64,000 nucleotides of DNA, from contig NZ_JAUFQI010000001.1 in the NCBI RefSeq assembly GCF_030409715.1, positions 434,001 through 498,000 of the forward strand. Direction: 5' to 3'. The stretch comes from Reinekea marina (GTDB lineage: Bacteria > Pseudomonadota > Gammaproteobacteria > Pseudomonadales > Natronospirillaceae). Shown one piece after another: positions 43,133-52,539 of the stretch; position 1 is the first letter of the stretch; every line of letters begins with the position of its first letter. Both the position numbers and the translations under genes were made by a program. The notes under the pieces are model-generated. The model saw only the letters and a list, made by a program, of their open reading frames with translations, made no database searches and had not been told where the DNA came from.

Positions 43133-43188
43133 ATGTTCGTTTTTTGATTAACGAACATAAAGCGAAAATATATTGCTAATATCGAACA
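43133..43188. promoter_or_regulatory. GlpR-like operators upstream of glpD
   Basis: ATGTTCGTT (43133-43141) and AACGAACAT (43150-43158) are a perfect inverted repeat around 8 bases, matching the GlpR half-site as known in E. coli. A further half-site ATATCGAACA (43179-43188) lies 39 bases before the glpD start. A DeoR-family repressor responding to glycerol 3-phosphate is expected; its gene is not in the window. Confidence 0.6.
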
Positions 43189-43226
43189 TCTCCGTAAGCT
43201 CTGCTAAAAACAATTAGGGAGTGAAC

Positions 43227-44768
43227 ATGTCGGCAAAAGCACCATATCAGCCTTGGTCTCGGGCTGAGCAATTGGCTCAAATCGCCAACAATGAGTTCGA
43301 TGTATTAATCATTGGTGCTGGAGCCAGTGGTGCTGGCGTATTTTTAGATGCGCTCAGTCGTGGTCTCAGTGCGGCTATCATAGATAAGCAAGACTTTATG
43401 GCGGGTACCTCAAGCCGTTCAACTAAGTTGGTGCATGGTGGCGTTCGTTACTTAGAGCAAGCGGTAAAAGAACTGAACATCGGTAAATATCAGTTAGTTA
43501 AAGAGGCCTTAAGTGAGCGTAAGCGGATGCTGAATATGGCGCCGCATTTAGCGTGGCCATTAAACTTAGTAACGCCGGTTAAAGGTTTCATTGCGTTGCC
43601 ATATTTCCGAATTGGCTTAGGGGTATACGACTTTTTATCGGGCAGCGAAAAGATCGGGCCGTCAAAAATAGAAAGCAAAGCCACGTTAAGCCAAATTTGT
43701 CCCGATTTAGATACCCAATCTTTATCTGGCGGGGTGAGTTACTTCGATGGTCAATTCGACGATGCGCGTTTTGGTGTTTCTATGATAAGAACTGGCATCG
43801 AAATGGGCGGAAATGCCGCAAACTATATTGATGTGCTCGAGTTGAAAAAGACCGATGGACGAGTTTCAGGCGCCCGTTGTAAAAACCTAAAGAGCCAAGA
43901 ACAATTTGAGGTCAACGCAAAGGTTGTTATTAACACTACAGGCCCTTGGACAGATAAGCTAAGAGCTATGGCAGACCCCGACTATAAAAAATTGATGACA
44001 GTGTCCAGTGGCGTGCATGTTCTTGTTGATCGTGAATTATTACCGCAAGGCCGGGGTATCTTAGTCCCTGAAACGCCCGATGGACGAGTGCTGTTTATAT
44101 TGCCATGGCTTGGTAAAACTCTTATTGGCACCACCGATGACCCTGCAACCTTATCCGAAGAACCCGGGGTAAGTGACGTTGAAATAGACTATGTGTTAGA
44201 AACGGCAAACGCATGGCTGAGTAAGCCCATCGTGCGCAGTGAAATTACCTCGGTTTGGTCAGGCTTGCGGCCGTTAGTATCAGACCCAGATGCACAATCC
44301 ACGGCATCGATCAGTCGAGACCATGTCGTGTTAGACGATAACGGTCTGATCAGTTTAACGGGCGGCAAGTGGACAACTTGGCGGCGCATGGCAGAAGATT
44401 GTATGGACCATGTCGTAAAAAATAACTTAATCAGTGCGCGGCCTTGCGCAACTTATCAACTTAAGCTGGTCGGCGCACAAGACAACGCCGATGCCGCAAA
44501 ACGTGCGTTGGCTCACTTGCCAAATGACATACAGCAACACCTTTGGCAGGCCTACGGGGATCGAGCCCCGCAAGTTATCTTTCGCGGTGGCGAAGAGCGC
44601 TTAGTTGAAGGCCAGCCTTACATCAAAGCCGAAATTGATTGGGCTTTGCAGTATGAAGGCGCGGTTACCGCAGATGATGTGCTTAATCGGCGATTAAGAG
44701 TTGCCATGCTAGATACCAAAGTGGCCGAGCAAATTCGATCACAGATTGAGAGTTTGCTAGCGGCCTAA
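43227..44768 (+). CDS. glpD: Aerobic glycerol-3-phosphate dehydrogenase
   Basis: 513 residues from ATG at 43227, with GGGAG 6 bases upstream; a GTG at 43221 is possible. FAD enzyme with VLIIGAGASGAGVFLDA near residue 23, GTSSRSTKLVHGGVRYLE, LPWLGKTLIGTTDDPA and LTGGKWTTWRRMAED. Oxidises glycerol 3-phosphate to dihydroxyacetone phosphate at the inner membrane and passes electrons to quinone. No glpF, glpK or glpR in the window; GlpR-like operators upstream support a glycerol regulon. Confidence 0.95.
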   Translation: MSAKAPYQPWSRAEQLAQIANNEFDVLIIGAGASGAGVFLDALSRGLSAAIIDKQDFMAGTSSRSTKLVHGGVRYLEQAVKELNIGKYQLVKEALSERKRMLNMAPHLAWPLNLVTPVKGFIALPYFRIGLGVYDFLSGSEKIGPSKIESKATLSQICPDLDTQSLSGGVSYFDGQFDDARFGVSMIRTGIEMGGNAANYIDVLELKKTDGRVSGARCKNLKSQEQFEVNAKVVINTTGPWTDKLRAMADPDYKKLMTVSSGVHVLVDRELLPQGRGILVPETPDGRVLFILPWLGKTLIGTTDDPATLSEEPGVSDVEIDYVLETANAWLSKPIVRSEITSVWSGLRPLVSDPDAQSTASISRDHVVLDDNGLISLTGGKWTTWRRMAEDCMDHVVKNNLISARPCATYQLKLVGAQDNADAAKRALAHLPNDIQQHLWQAYGDRAPQVIFRGGEERLVEGQPYIKAEIDWALQYEGAVTADDVLNRRLRVAMLDTKVAEQIRSQIESLLAA

Positions 44769-44832
44769 TCGTAAGTTTGAAAGATTTCTGTGGTAAGGTA
44801 GCGCGCATTATTATTTGATTAAGGAAAATCCG

Positions 44833-45675
44833 ATGCGCTCTATCTTTACCGCTTTTCTATTGGTACTTACTACGGCCCATGCCGCTTCTATTTGGCATGT
44901 AACAGGAGACCAAGAGTACTATCTGTTTGGCACCATTCATGTCATGAAACCAGAATCTTACCCACTCCCCAAGGTATATGAGGAAGCCTTCTCTCAATGC
45001 GATCAGCTGTGGTTAGAAATCGACCAAAAGGAAATGGAAGACACCGCGTTGCTTTTAGAAGCGCAAAAAATGATGCTATTGCCCGCCGGTGAAATATTAG
45101 ACCAACAGGTGTCTGAAAACAGTCTTAACCAAATGAAAGAGTTAGCCGAAATAGCGGGCATAAACTTAGGGCTTTTTCAAGGGTTGAAGCCTTGGGCTGC
45201 GGTCAATGTTTTAACGCTTACGGTCATGCAGATGCAAGGGTTTGATGTCGAACGAGGGTTAGACGAACACCTAGCAGGCTGGGCAGAACGTGATGGCATA
45301 CCGACGCAAGGGTTTGAATCATTGTTGTGGCAAATGCGTATGCTTGATAATCTTGGTACGACATACACCGAAGAGTTCATAGAATTTTCAACCAATGAAA
45401 TGGACAACGTTGAACAATTAGTCGAGCAACTTGTTTCCTATTGGCAGCAGGGCGATGTCGAAAGCTTATACCAGCAAGCCGCGTTCGAAAACTACCGTGA
45501 GATCGAACAAGCCATGCTTACCGATCGTAATAATAATTGGATGGGCATACTGACAAACTCACCACAACAAAACAGTACGGTTTGCGTTGCCGTAGGTGCC
45601 TTACACATGGCGGGTGAGTTTGGCTTGATCGAACAATTTAAACAAAAAGGCTTCCAGGTTAAACGGCTTAATTGA
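44833..45675 (+). CDS. TraB/GumN family protein
   Basis: 280 residues from ATG at 44833 with AAGGA 7 bases upstream. A signal peptide (AFLLVLTTAHA) precedes the two family motifs: FGTIHVMKPE and, near the C-terminus, VAVGALHMAGEFG. They bracket a mostly helical region. TraB/GumN proteins are thought to be metal-dependent hydrolases related to Tiki proteases, but the substrate is unknown. Followed by a PAP2 gene after 38 bases. Confidence 0.85.
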   Translation: MRSIFTAFLLVLTTAHAASIWHVTGDQEYYLFGTIHVMKPESYPLPKVYEEAFSQCDQLWLEIDQKEMEDTALLLEAQKMMLLPAGEILDQQVSENSLNQMKELAEIAGINLGLFQGLKPWAAVNVLTLTVMQMQGFDVERGLDEHLAGWAERDGIPTQGFESLLWQMRMLDNLGTTYTEEFIEFSTNEMDNVEQLVEQLVSYWQQGDVESLYQQAAFENYREIEQAMLTDRNNNWMGILTNSPQQNSTVCVAVGALHMAGEFGLIEQFKQKGFQVKRLN

Positions 45676-45713
45676 TATAAAAACAAATAAAAAACAGCAG
45701 TAAGGGTTAGATT

Positions 45714-46571
45714 ATGGAGTGGCAATTAGAGTTACTGACATGGATTCAAAGCTTTAAAACCCCGATTTTGGATGCATTTTTTTTGGTTGTCACCGCCTCG
45801 GCTGAAGAGTTCTTTTTTATTGCAGCAGCGGCTTGGTTTATGTGGTGCCAAAATAAACAGCTTGCACAGCGTGTAGGGTTTGCTTTTTTAACGAGCACCG
45901 TATTTAACCCCACGTTAAAAGAATTGTTTGCTGTAGAGCGTCCAATTGGTGCTTACGGTATTGAATCTATGCGAGTAGAAACGGCGCCGGGATATTCATT
46001 CCCAAGTGGTCATACACAAAGTGCGACCTCATTTTGGTTTGCAGCGGCGTTAGGCATCAAAGCAAATTGGATCAGAATATTAGCGGTCGTCATGATCTCA
46101 CTGGTTGCTTTTTCTCGTCTGTATTTGGGAGTGCACTGGTTTACCGATGTTATTGCTGGGGTTTTCTTTGGGTTGTTGTGGGTGTTTGCCATTGATCGGT
46201 TTTATAGCTACTGCGTAAAGAACAATAAGCTGAGCTTACTTTGGTTGGTCCTCTTGCCTTTTACCATCGCTTACCTGCTTTATCCAGAGAATAAACCGCT
46301 TATAGTTTCGTTTGGCGCGTCTATTGGTTTTTTAGCGGGTATACAGCTAGAACATAGGTTTATTCAATTTAATGTGCAAGGCGCACTTTGGAAAAAATTA
46401 GTTCGGTTTGCAATTGGTTTATTGATTCTATTGCTCATCAAATCAGGCTTAAAACCTATCTTACCGTTCAATGAAGCCCTCAATGATTTAATTCGATATA
46501 CCTGTATCGGACTATGGATAACAGCAGGGGCTCCTTGGTTGTTTCAACACATCAAGCCGTTAAATGATTAA
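45714..46571 (+). CDS. PAP2-family membrane phosphatase
   Basis: 285 residues. Membrane protein with all three phosphatase motifs: KELFAVERP, PSGHTQSA and SRLYLGVHWFTDV. The length exceeds the basic six-helix unit; the C-terminal 120 residues add several membrane segments. It likely dephosphorylates a lipid pyrophosphate or phosphatidic acid. A strong bidirectional terminator follows. Confidence 0.9.
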   Translation: MEWQLELLTWIQSFKTPILDAFFLVVTASAEEFFFIAAAAWFMWCQNKQLAQRVGFAFLTSTVFNPTLKELFAVERPIGAYGIESMRVETAPGYSFPSGHTQSATSFWFAAALGIKANWIRILAVVMISLVAFSRLYLGVHWFTDVIAGVFFGLLWVFAIDRFYSYCVKNNKLSLLWLVLLPFTIAYLLYPENKPLIVSFGASIGFLAGIQLEHRFIQFNVQGALWKKLVRFAIGLLILLLIKSGLKPILPFNEALNDLIRYTCIGLWITAGAPWLFQHIKPLND

Positions 46572-46587
46572 CTCGTTATTTAACTGT

Positions 46588-46620
46588 AAAAAAAGGGGCG
46601 TTTAAAACGCCCCTTTTTTT
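46588..46620. terminator. Bidirectional terminator between convergent genes
   Basis: GGGGCGTT (46595-46602) pairs with AACGCCCC (46606-46613), with A and T runs on the two sides. Stops the PAP2 gene and the convergent deacylase gene. Confidence 0.92.
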
Positions 46621-46626
46621 GCGCCA

Positions 46627-47748
46627 CTAAAACGCCAGTTGTTCACCAGCAGATTGTTGGTTTTTATCCGTTGCGAGCATGGCGATGGTTTGCCCTGGTG
46701 ATACAAAGTAATGTTGAGTGTGACTAAAAACGTAACCGTCGCAGGGTGCGAGCACGTCTATTTCGGTTGGTTTTTCTTGGTCTAACACAACTATTTTTGC
46801 AATTAACTGATTGCCTTTCACGAAATCACCTAACTCACAGTTGTAAGTAATGATTCCTGTGCCAGGCGCGGTCACCATTTTAACCTGCTCAACACCAATG
46901 GTTTTAGTGGGTTCGGGTGCAATTTTTTCTGCCGCTTGTTGAATAAGCCCCTTATGTTTAAAGAAATTTATCAGGCCAGAGGCATCTTGATTTGCTAGCG
47001 CAAGATTTACGTCGGTATGGCCGCGTAACTCTACAGTTGCGGCGAAGCAAGGCTGGCTAAACAGTGTTTTGTTGCTTTGCTTTTGAGCTAACACCCATGG
47101 TTGAGTATGCGTGCCATCAAATGCAACCGTACCTGTGACATCTTCTTCAAGCGCCACATTGGCAGCCATACACCTCGTTAAAAGCTGGCCATCGTCTGGT
47201 TGATGCTTGCCATAGAAAATATGAGGCAAGGCGACATCATCGCAATGGAGGTCAAGCATGCAGTGAGCATCTATCGATAAGCTTAGTAATAATTTGTGCA
47301 GTGCAGAAATTTCAAACTCGGCGGATCTAGTGTCTATTTGTTCTTTAAGCCAACGTCTAAATATCTCGTCATTTTCTCTCGGGTCATGGCAAAGTGTGTT
47401 TAATACTTCATCGTTTATTGCGGAAGGATCAATAGACATGCCTCGGTTGAAGTTTTGCCCGGTGCCTAGGTCGCAGCGCCCATTTACATGACCGAAAATA
47501 CGTTGCTTTAAGCCGATAGGATTTGCAAAAGGCACAATGATGAATTGCCCCAGTAGCTGGTCTTGATCTTCCAAATACTGAAGTTGTTCGATGAGCTTCT
47601 GCGCCACCAATAAACCAGGGTGTTCATCGGCGTGAAGACCCGCTTGAATGTATACCTTTTGGCCGGTACTTGGGCCAAAACGATGAACCGCCACGGTGGT
47701 TTGCTGGCCAGGAATTTGTGAAGGGAGTGCTATACGCTCAAAAGCCAT
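46627..47748 (-). CDS. Succinylglutamate desuccinylase/aspartoacylase family protein
   Basis: 373 residues. Zinc carboxypeptidase-like amidohydrolase of the AstE/AspA superfamily: QAGLHADEHPGLLVA holds the first zinc ligands (His, Glu), MLDLHCDD the third, and ATVELRG the probable catalytic Glu. The C-terminal about 90 residues form a beta-rich domain (VKMVTAPGTGIITYN to SPGQTIAMLATD) like the lipoyl-type barrel seen in the family. The substrate, an N-acylated amino acid or similar, is unknown. It is divergent from the betaine transporter genes across a 463-base gap. Confidence 0.8.
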   Translation of the reverse strand: MAFERIALPSQIPGQQTTVAVHRFGPSTGQKVYIQAGLHADEHPGLLVAQKLIEQLQYLEDQDQLLGQFIIVPFANPIGLKQRIFGHVNGRCDLGTGQNFNRGMSIDPSAINDEVLNTLCHDPRENDEIFRRWLKEQIDTRSAEFEISALHKLLLSLSIDAHCMLDLHCDDVALPHIFYGKHQPDDGQLLTRCMAANVALEEDVTGTVAFDGTHTQPWVLAQKQSNKTLFSQPCFAATVELRGHTDVNLALANQDASGLINFFKHKGLIQQAAEKIAPEPTKTIGVEQVKMVTAPGTGIITYNCELGDFVKGNQLIAKIVVLDQEKPTEIDVLAPCDGYVFSHTQHYFVSPGQTIAMLATDKNQQSAGEQLAF

Positions 47749-48211
47749 TCTTGAATCCTATGGGTTAACTCATTTTCTCAGTGTACACAAACATTAGACG
47801 CATTTTTTAGCGTAGACTTTTATAAAAATTGCGTTAAAGAATCGCAGTATATTAGCCATTTTGATAAATATAAATACCCGGGTCGCATTTGCGGAACACA
47901 GGGTGCAATGCTAAGGTGAAGGTTAATAACAAAGAGGAAAACCATTGGGGCTATAGCAGTGAAGTAAAGCCTCACACTTTATCAGTCGTGTTTACGTCGA
48001 AAGGCTGCTCATTAGCCTATTCTTGCCTATATTGCATTGCACCATTGGCTAACATCATTTTGAGTCAATGGAGCCGATGTTATCAAGCGTTGTTAAGCCT
48101 GTTAACAACGATGTCACCATTCAACCTACAACTTTTACTTAACCTTGTTTGTCTAGGGTTAATGCTGTTGACCCATCTAAAAAGAACTAATAAACAGATA
48201 TTGGAGATCTC
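47749..48211. promoter_or_regulatory. Control region between the deacylase and proX
   Basis: 463 bases. A 9-base perfect inverted repeat CGTTGTTAA (48088-48096) / TTAACAACG (48102-48110), loop GCCTG, lies about 100 bases before proX and may be an operator or leader hairpin. A possible -35 TTGACC is near 48168. No gene is supported here. Confidence 0.45.
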
Positions 48212-49213
48212 ATGAAAAAAACAACACTTAAACTTGCTGCAACTACAGCAATGGCACTCGGTGGTTCATTGGCTTTTGCGGCCGATGAATGTGGCGATGT
48301 AAGCATTGCTGATATGAACTGGAGCTCAGCTACACTTTTAGCCTATGTCGATGCGTTCATTTTAGAAGAAGGCTACGGCTGTAATGTAGAAATTGTACCC
48401 GGCGATACTATGCCAACGGGTACCTCGATGATTGAAAAGGGTGAGCCTGATATTGCACCTGAGTTCTGGATTGGTAACTTCCGTGAAGCTTTAGACAAAG
48501 GTGTTGCAGACAAGCGCTTACGATACGCAGGTCGCTCTTTGACTGACGGGGGCGATGAAGGTTGGTGGGTACCTAAGTACTTAGTAGATAAAGATCCAGC
48601 ACTTGCGACAATTGAAGGCATTAAAGCCAATGTCGCACTCTTTGAGCATCCTGAAGACCCAGATAAATCTATGTTTATGGGTTGCCCTGCGGGCTGGGGT
48701 TGCCAAATCAATAACGAAAACTTATTCAGAGCGCTAGAAATGGAAGACGCGGGCTTTGAGCTAGTTGATCCAGGCTCAAGTGCGGGTTTAGCTGGTGCGA
48801 TAGCAAAATCCTATGAGCGCGGTGAAGCATGGTTGGGGTATTACTGGGCGCCTTCCGCTATTTTGGGTAAATACGAAATGGTTAAAGTAGACTTTGGTTC
48901 AGGCATTGATGAAGAGCATTTCTATGGCTGTATTACACAAGCCGATTGCTTAGAACCAAAGCCAACAATGTATCCACCATCAGAAATTTTCAGCATTACG
49001 ACTGAGTCTTTCGCGTCGAAATCACCAACCGCTTACAACTACATTACGCAGCGTTCTGTTAAAAATAATGTGATGAATAAAGTGTTAGCGTGGATGGAAG
49101 AAAACCAAGCCGATGGCGAGTACGCGGCGGTGTATTTCTTAGAAAATCATGAAGAGCTATGGTCAACCTGGGTGTCTAAAGAAGCCGCCCAAAAGATAAA
49201 GTCTGCGCTTTAA
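48212..49213 (+). CDS. proX: Glycine betaine/proline-type ABC transporter, periplasmic binding protein
   Basis: 333 residues. Signal peptide ends at SLAFA before ADECGD. OpuAC-type type II binding protein: MNWSSATLLAYVDAFIL, PEFWIGNFREALDKGV, GWWVPKYLVDK and GYYWAPSAILGKY contribute aromatic cage residues; four to six cysteines suggest disulfides. It captures glycine betaine or a relative (proline betaine, choline). GGAG 6 bases before ATG. A stem-loop separates it from the permease gene. Confidence 0.88.
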   Translation: MKKTTLKLAATTAMALGGSLAFAADECGDVSIADMNWSSATLLAYVDAFILEEGYGCNVEIVPGDTMPTGTSMIEKGEPDIAPEFWIGNFREALDKGVADKRLRYAGRSLTDGGDEGWWVPKYLVDKDPALATIEGIKANVALFEHPEDPDKSMFMGCPAGWGCQINNENLFRALEMEDAGFELVDPGSSAGLAGAIAKSYERGEAWLGYYWAPSAILGKYEMVKVDFGSGIDEEHFYGCITQADCLEPKPTMYPPSEIFSITTESFASKSPTAYNYITQRSVKNNVMNKVLAWMEENQADGEYAAVYFLENHEELWSTWVSKEAAQKIKSAL

Positions 49214-49232
49214 TTGTTAAGCAGATAAGCAC

Positions 49233-49260
49233 AATGAGCCAGCCAAAGGTTGGCTCATTT
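49233..49260 (+). other. Stem-loop between proX and proW
   Basis: AATGAGCCA (49233-49241) pairs with TGGCTCATT (49251-49259), with two more pairs inside, just after the proX stop. Could be a partial terminator or an mRNA stabiliser to raise the binding protein level. Confidence 0.55.
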
Positions 49261-49338
49261 ACATAGGTGTTAGATATCACCTGATTTTAGATAAAATCAC
49301 TGATTTTGACGTTTCTATAATTTATCAGAAGAGATCTT

Positions 49339-50226
49339 ATGTCTTGGATTAAAGAATTTCCTCAACTGAGCCGGTCCCAGCTTTTAGAAATCAGAAAAAC
49401 ACTCGATGGTGCGTATCGTGAATTTTCGCGTGAATATGGCGAAGTCATCGAATCGTTTTTCGACCCGCTCTTGGCGTTTCTTATTTGGTTTGAAAAATTA
49501 CTCCTAGCCACCCCTTGGTGGTTAATGATTGCAATATTACTGACCATTACCCATGTTGCAGCACGCTCTATTAAATTGACCGTCGGTGTTGGCGTAGCGC
49601 TTTTCTTAATTGGTTACTTTGGTATGTGGGAAGACACCATGCGTACTTTAAGTATCATCACGATTTGTACCTTATTAGCCGTAGGTATGGGTGTTCCTAT
49701 TGGTATTGTGATGGCACGTTCTAATCGAGTTCAGTCTGTAATCACCCCCATTCTCGATATTATGCAAACCATGCCTGCGTTTGTTTATTTAATTCCAGTC
49801 GTGATGTTGCTCGGTATTGGTAAAATACCTGGCCTTATCGCGGTGATTATTTATGCGATTCCTCCAGTGATTCGACTCACCAATTTAGGTATTCGCTTGG
49901 TCGATAGAGAAGTACTCGAAGCCTCTGATGCCTTTGGCGCTTCTTCGTGGCTGAAGCTATGGCGAGTGCAGCTACCGTTGGCCATGCCCAATATTATGGC
50001 GGGTATTAACCAAACTATTATGATGGCGTTGGCGATGGTGGTTATTGCTTCCATGATTGGTGTAAAAGGTTTAGGTCAGCCGGTTCTAAAATCTATTACC
50101 AACCAGTACTTCACCTTAGGGCTGCTCAATGGTTTAGCCATTGTGGTGCTCGCTATTATTTTTGATCGCGTTTCACAAGCCTATGCGCAGCGTTCACAGC
50201 AGCATTTGGGAGGTCGGCATGACTGA
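49339..50226 (+). CDS. proW: Glycine betaine/proline-type ABC transporter, permease
   Basis: 295 residues. An N-terminal cytoplasmic leader (about 1-50) precedes five or six membrane segments. The permease core has PIGIVMARSNRVQ, MQTMPAFVYLIPVVMLLG, and the coupling helix EASDAFGASSWLKLWRVQLP. It forms a homodimeric channel in the inner membrane with ProV. It overlaps the next gene by 8 bases. Confidence 0.92.
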   Translation: MSWIKEFPQLSRSQLLEIRKTLDGAYREFSREYGEVIESFFDPLLAFLIWFEKLLLATPWWLMIAILLTITHVAARSIKLTVGVGVALFLIGYFGMWEDTMRTLSIITICTLLAVGMGVPIGIVMARSNRVQSVITPILDIMQTMPAFVYLIPVVMLLGIGKIPGLIAVIIYAIPPVIRLTNLGIRLVDREVLEASDAFGASSWLKLWRVQLPLAMPNIMAGINQTIMMALAMVVIASMIGVKGLGQPVLKSITNQYFTLGLLNGLAIVVLAIIFDRVSQAYAQRSQQHLGGRHD

Positions 50227-51427
50227 TTCGTTGATTACAATTAAAGGCCTATACAAGCTGTTTGGCGATAAAGCCGAAAAGCACATGCCACTGGTAAAAA
50301 GTGGCGCTACCAAATCTGATGTACTGGCTCAAACAGGTCATACATTGGGGCTTAAAGCGATTGATTTAGATATTAAACGCGGTGAGATTTTTGTCATCAT
50401 GGGGTTATCGGGTTCGGGTAAGTCGACACTCATTCGTCACTTTAACCGCCTTATCGACCCTACAGAGGGCGAGATTATTGTTGAAGGCCAAAATATAATG
50501 GACCTCGACAAAAATGAATTGCGCTTATTTCGGCAACAAAAAATGTCGATGGTTTTCCAGCGCTTTGGTTTGCTGCCGCATTATACCGTGCTCGATAACG
50601 TCGCTTTCGGCCTGCAAGCACAAGGCATTGATAAAAAAACACGTCAAGAAAAAGCTTCAGTCTGGTTAAAAGATGTTGGCTTAGACGGATACGAAAATCA
50701 GTACCCGTCTCAGCTTTCTGGTGGCCAGCAGCAACGCGTTGGTTTAGCACGAGCCTTGTGTACCGATGCAGAGATCTTGTTAATGGATGAAGCGTTTTCA
50801 GCACTGGACCCACTAATACGTTCTGAAATGCAAGATCAGTTAATTAGCCTGCAGGATAAACTGCATAAAACCATCGTCTTCATTACCCACGATCTCGATG
50901 AAGCCTTGCGCATCGGTGACAGAATTGCGGTGCTTAAAGATGGCGAACTTATTCAAGTGGGTAAGCCGGCCGATATTTTATTGCACCCCGTAGATGATTA
51001 TGTCGAGAAGTTTGTTCGCGATGTAAACCGCGCCCGCGCATTAACCGTTGATACGGTTATGCAACCCGCCGCGTACCGCATATCGGCCGAAACCGTAGGT
51101 GAAGCCTTAAAACAAATGCGTACCTCCAGGCAAGAATACGCCTACCACGTTGATGAAGACGGCTTTCAAGGCGCTGTTGTATTGCAGCAGTTAGAAGAAG
51201 TGGATCAATCACAGCACGGTGAAAAGCTTTCAACCGAATACTACGACACCGAACAATCTTTATCGCCCGATGCTCAGCTAGAAGACGTAATTCCAGAAAC
51301 GTTGGACAACGATTATCCGCTGCCAGTCGTCGATGAGGAAGGGGAATTGCAAGGTGAATTAAGCCGTGAAAATTTAGCGGAAGTATTAAGTTCTAGTAGT
51401 AATCAGGTAGACAAACCGAAAGACTAG
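50219..51427 (+). CDS. proV: Glycine betaine/proline-type ABC transporter, ATP-binding protein
   Basis: 402 residues from ATG at 50219 with GGGAGG upstream; an earlier in-frame start lies inside proW. ATPase domain: Walker A GLSGSGKST, signature LSGGQQQRVGLAR, Walker B ILLMDEAFSALD, switch His in ITHDLDEA. The C-terminal part after about 270 is a weak CBS-like domain, followed by a very acidic region, possibly an osmotic or ionic sensor. Followed by a terminator. Confidence 0.92.
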   Translation: MTDSLITIKGLYKLFGDKAEKHMPLVKSGATKSDVLAQTGHTLGLKAIDLDIKRGEIFVIMGLSGSGKSTLIRHFNRLIDPTEGEIIVEGQNIMDLDKNELRLFRQQKMSMVFQRFGLLPHYTVLDNVAFGLQAQGIDKKTRQEKASVWLKDVGLDGYENQYPSQLSGGQQQRVGLARALCTDAEILLMDEAFSALDPLIRSEMQDQLISLQDKLHKTIVFITHDLDEALRIGDRIAVLKDGELIQVGKPADILLHPVDDYVEKFVRDVNRARALTVDTVMQPAAYRISAETVGEALKQMRTSRQEYAYHVDEDGFQGAVVLQQLEEVDQSQHGEKLSTEYYDTEQSLSPDAQLEDVIPETLDNDYPLPVVDEEGELQGELSRENLAEVLSSSSNQVDKPKD

Positions 51428-51456
51428 TTTTAATAACTCTAGATAACAAAATTATA

Positions 51457-51492
51457 AAAAGGCTCGGAGCTATTTAGCTTCGAGCCTTTTTT
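51457..51492 (+). terminator. Rho-independent terminator of proXWV
   Basis: AAAAGGCTCG and CGAGCCTTTT form the outer stem, with an inner AGCT/AGCT pair and a T run. Confidence 0.85.
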
Positions 51493-51560
51493 GCTTTAGA
51501 AGGTCAAATTAGTTGAATTGAGCTTAACCCTTGAAAGCTAGTATGGAGCTTAAGCACGCT

Positions 51561-52169
51561 TTAGCCCAAGCTAAACGCCAACTTTCCAGCCAAGGCCAGC
51601 AATATGACCCCAAAGATGCGATCGAGCAGCGTGGCTTTTTGTTGTAGTTTTTCTAGCCAGCGCTCGTTTGAAAACATCCATGCAACGATCAAATACCAAC
51701 CCATGTCGATCAGCATGGCGGTTGTGGCGTAAACAGCTTTGCCAAGCAGACTGGTTTCAGGTCCTATAACTTGGCTAAACAAGGCGATAAAAAATACAGC
51801 AATTTTGGGGTTAAAGAATACGATGAAAAACCCATCTTTGGCCGCTTGGGTTGCGGTGACGTCGGCCAACTTTTGGTTAGGGTTCGACTTGCTGGTTAGT
51901 CCTTTGATGCCCATCCACGCCAAATAAGCCGCGCCCGCCCACTGCAACAGAGTAAAAGCCCATTCAGATGCGATCAGTACAAAAGCTAGGCCAGAAATAC
52001 AGGCAATGGCGTATAAGCCCACGCCAATACCGTGAGTGACGGCGGCGATGTAGCCTTGTTTTTTACCACCATTGAGCGTGTGTTTTAACACCACGGCTAG
52101 AGAAGGGCCGGGTGACATAGCCCCTAATGCACAAATACCTACAATAGATAACCACGCAGCAAGAGTCAT
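51561..52169 (-). CDS. LysE/RhtB family amino acid exporter
   Basis: 202 residues, family length. Five to six membrane segments; N-terminal GICALGAMSPGPSLAVVLKHTLNGGKK is the LysE/RhtB signature, and FFNPKIAVFFIALF is typical. It exports amino acids such as homoserine, threonine or lysine. The substrate is unknown. Separate gene. Confidence 0.9.
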   Translation of the reverse strand: MTLAAWLSIVGICALGAMSPGPSLAVVLKHTLNGGKKQGYIAAVTHGIGVGLYAIACISGLAFVLIASEWAFTLLQWAGAAYLAWMGIKGLTSKSNPNQKLADVTATQAAKDGFFIVFFNPKIAVFFIALFSQVIGPETSLLGKAVYATTAMLIDMGWYLIVAWMFSNERWLEKLQQKATLLDRIFGVILLALAGKLAFSLG

Positions 52170-52539
52170 AATCTTCCTCTAAAACCTATTCATTAAGGCG
52201 CATAACCCTAATGATTAGCGTCTGTTAAATCCAGTGCTAAATCGCATTAAGTGGCTTATAAATAAGTTTTTTGGGGTTACTGTACGCGATCCGATTGCCG
52301 CTCCCTAAAGTGTGGTTTGTGGCAACGCGGGCAATCTCTTAAGGAACGCTGAGTTTTTGTCATATAAGCAAATTGTTTACGTAATGTATGGCTCACGCTT
52401 TAATCTCATTTCTGACGGACCTACTTCATTATAGGTCGATAGACAACCATCCGCATTGACTTGAGTATGAGAATCCCTCAGCTTGCTCCAAACCCTAAGG
52501 CGGTGATAGCCTTAAATCTGAATTTTCAGGGTAAATGTT
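52170..52539. other. 370-base gap with one small inverted repeat
   Basis: No gene is supported. GACCTA (52418-52423) and TAGGTC (52432-52437) form a short hairpin. It must hold the lysE-type and VOC gene promoters, but no clear boxes are seen. Confidence 0.4.

Noticed and set aside
43179-43188. ATATCGAACA upstream of glpD as a PuuR site
   Set aside because: It lies next to a perfect GlpR-like inverted repeat with the same CGAACA core, so GlpR is the simpler reading.
47889-48215. 108-residue open frame before proX
   Set aside because: Its composition is unlike a real protein, it has no good ribosome site, it contains the inverted repeat at 48088-48110 and it ends over the proX start. It is more likely leader DNA.
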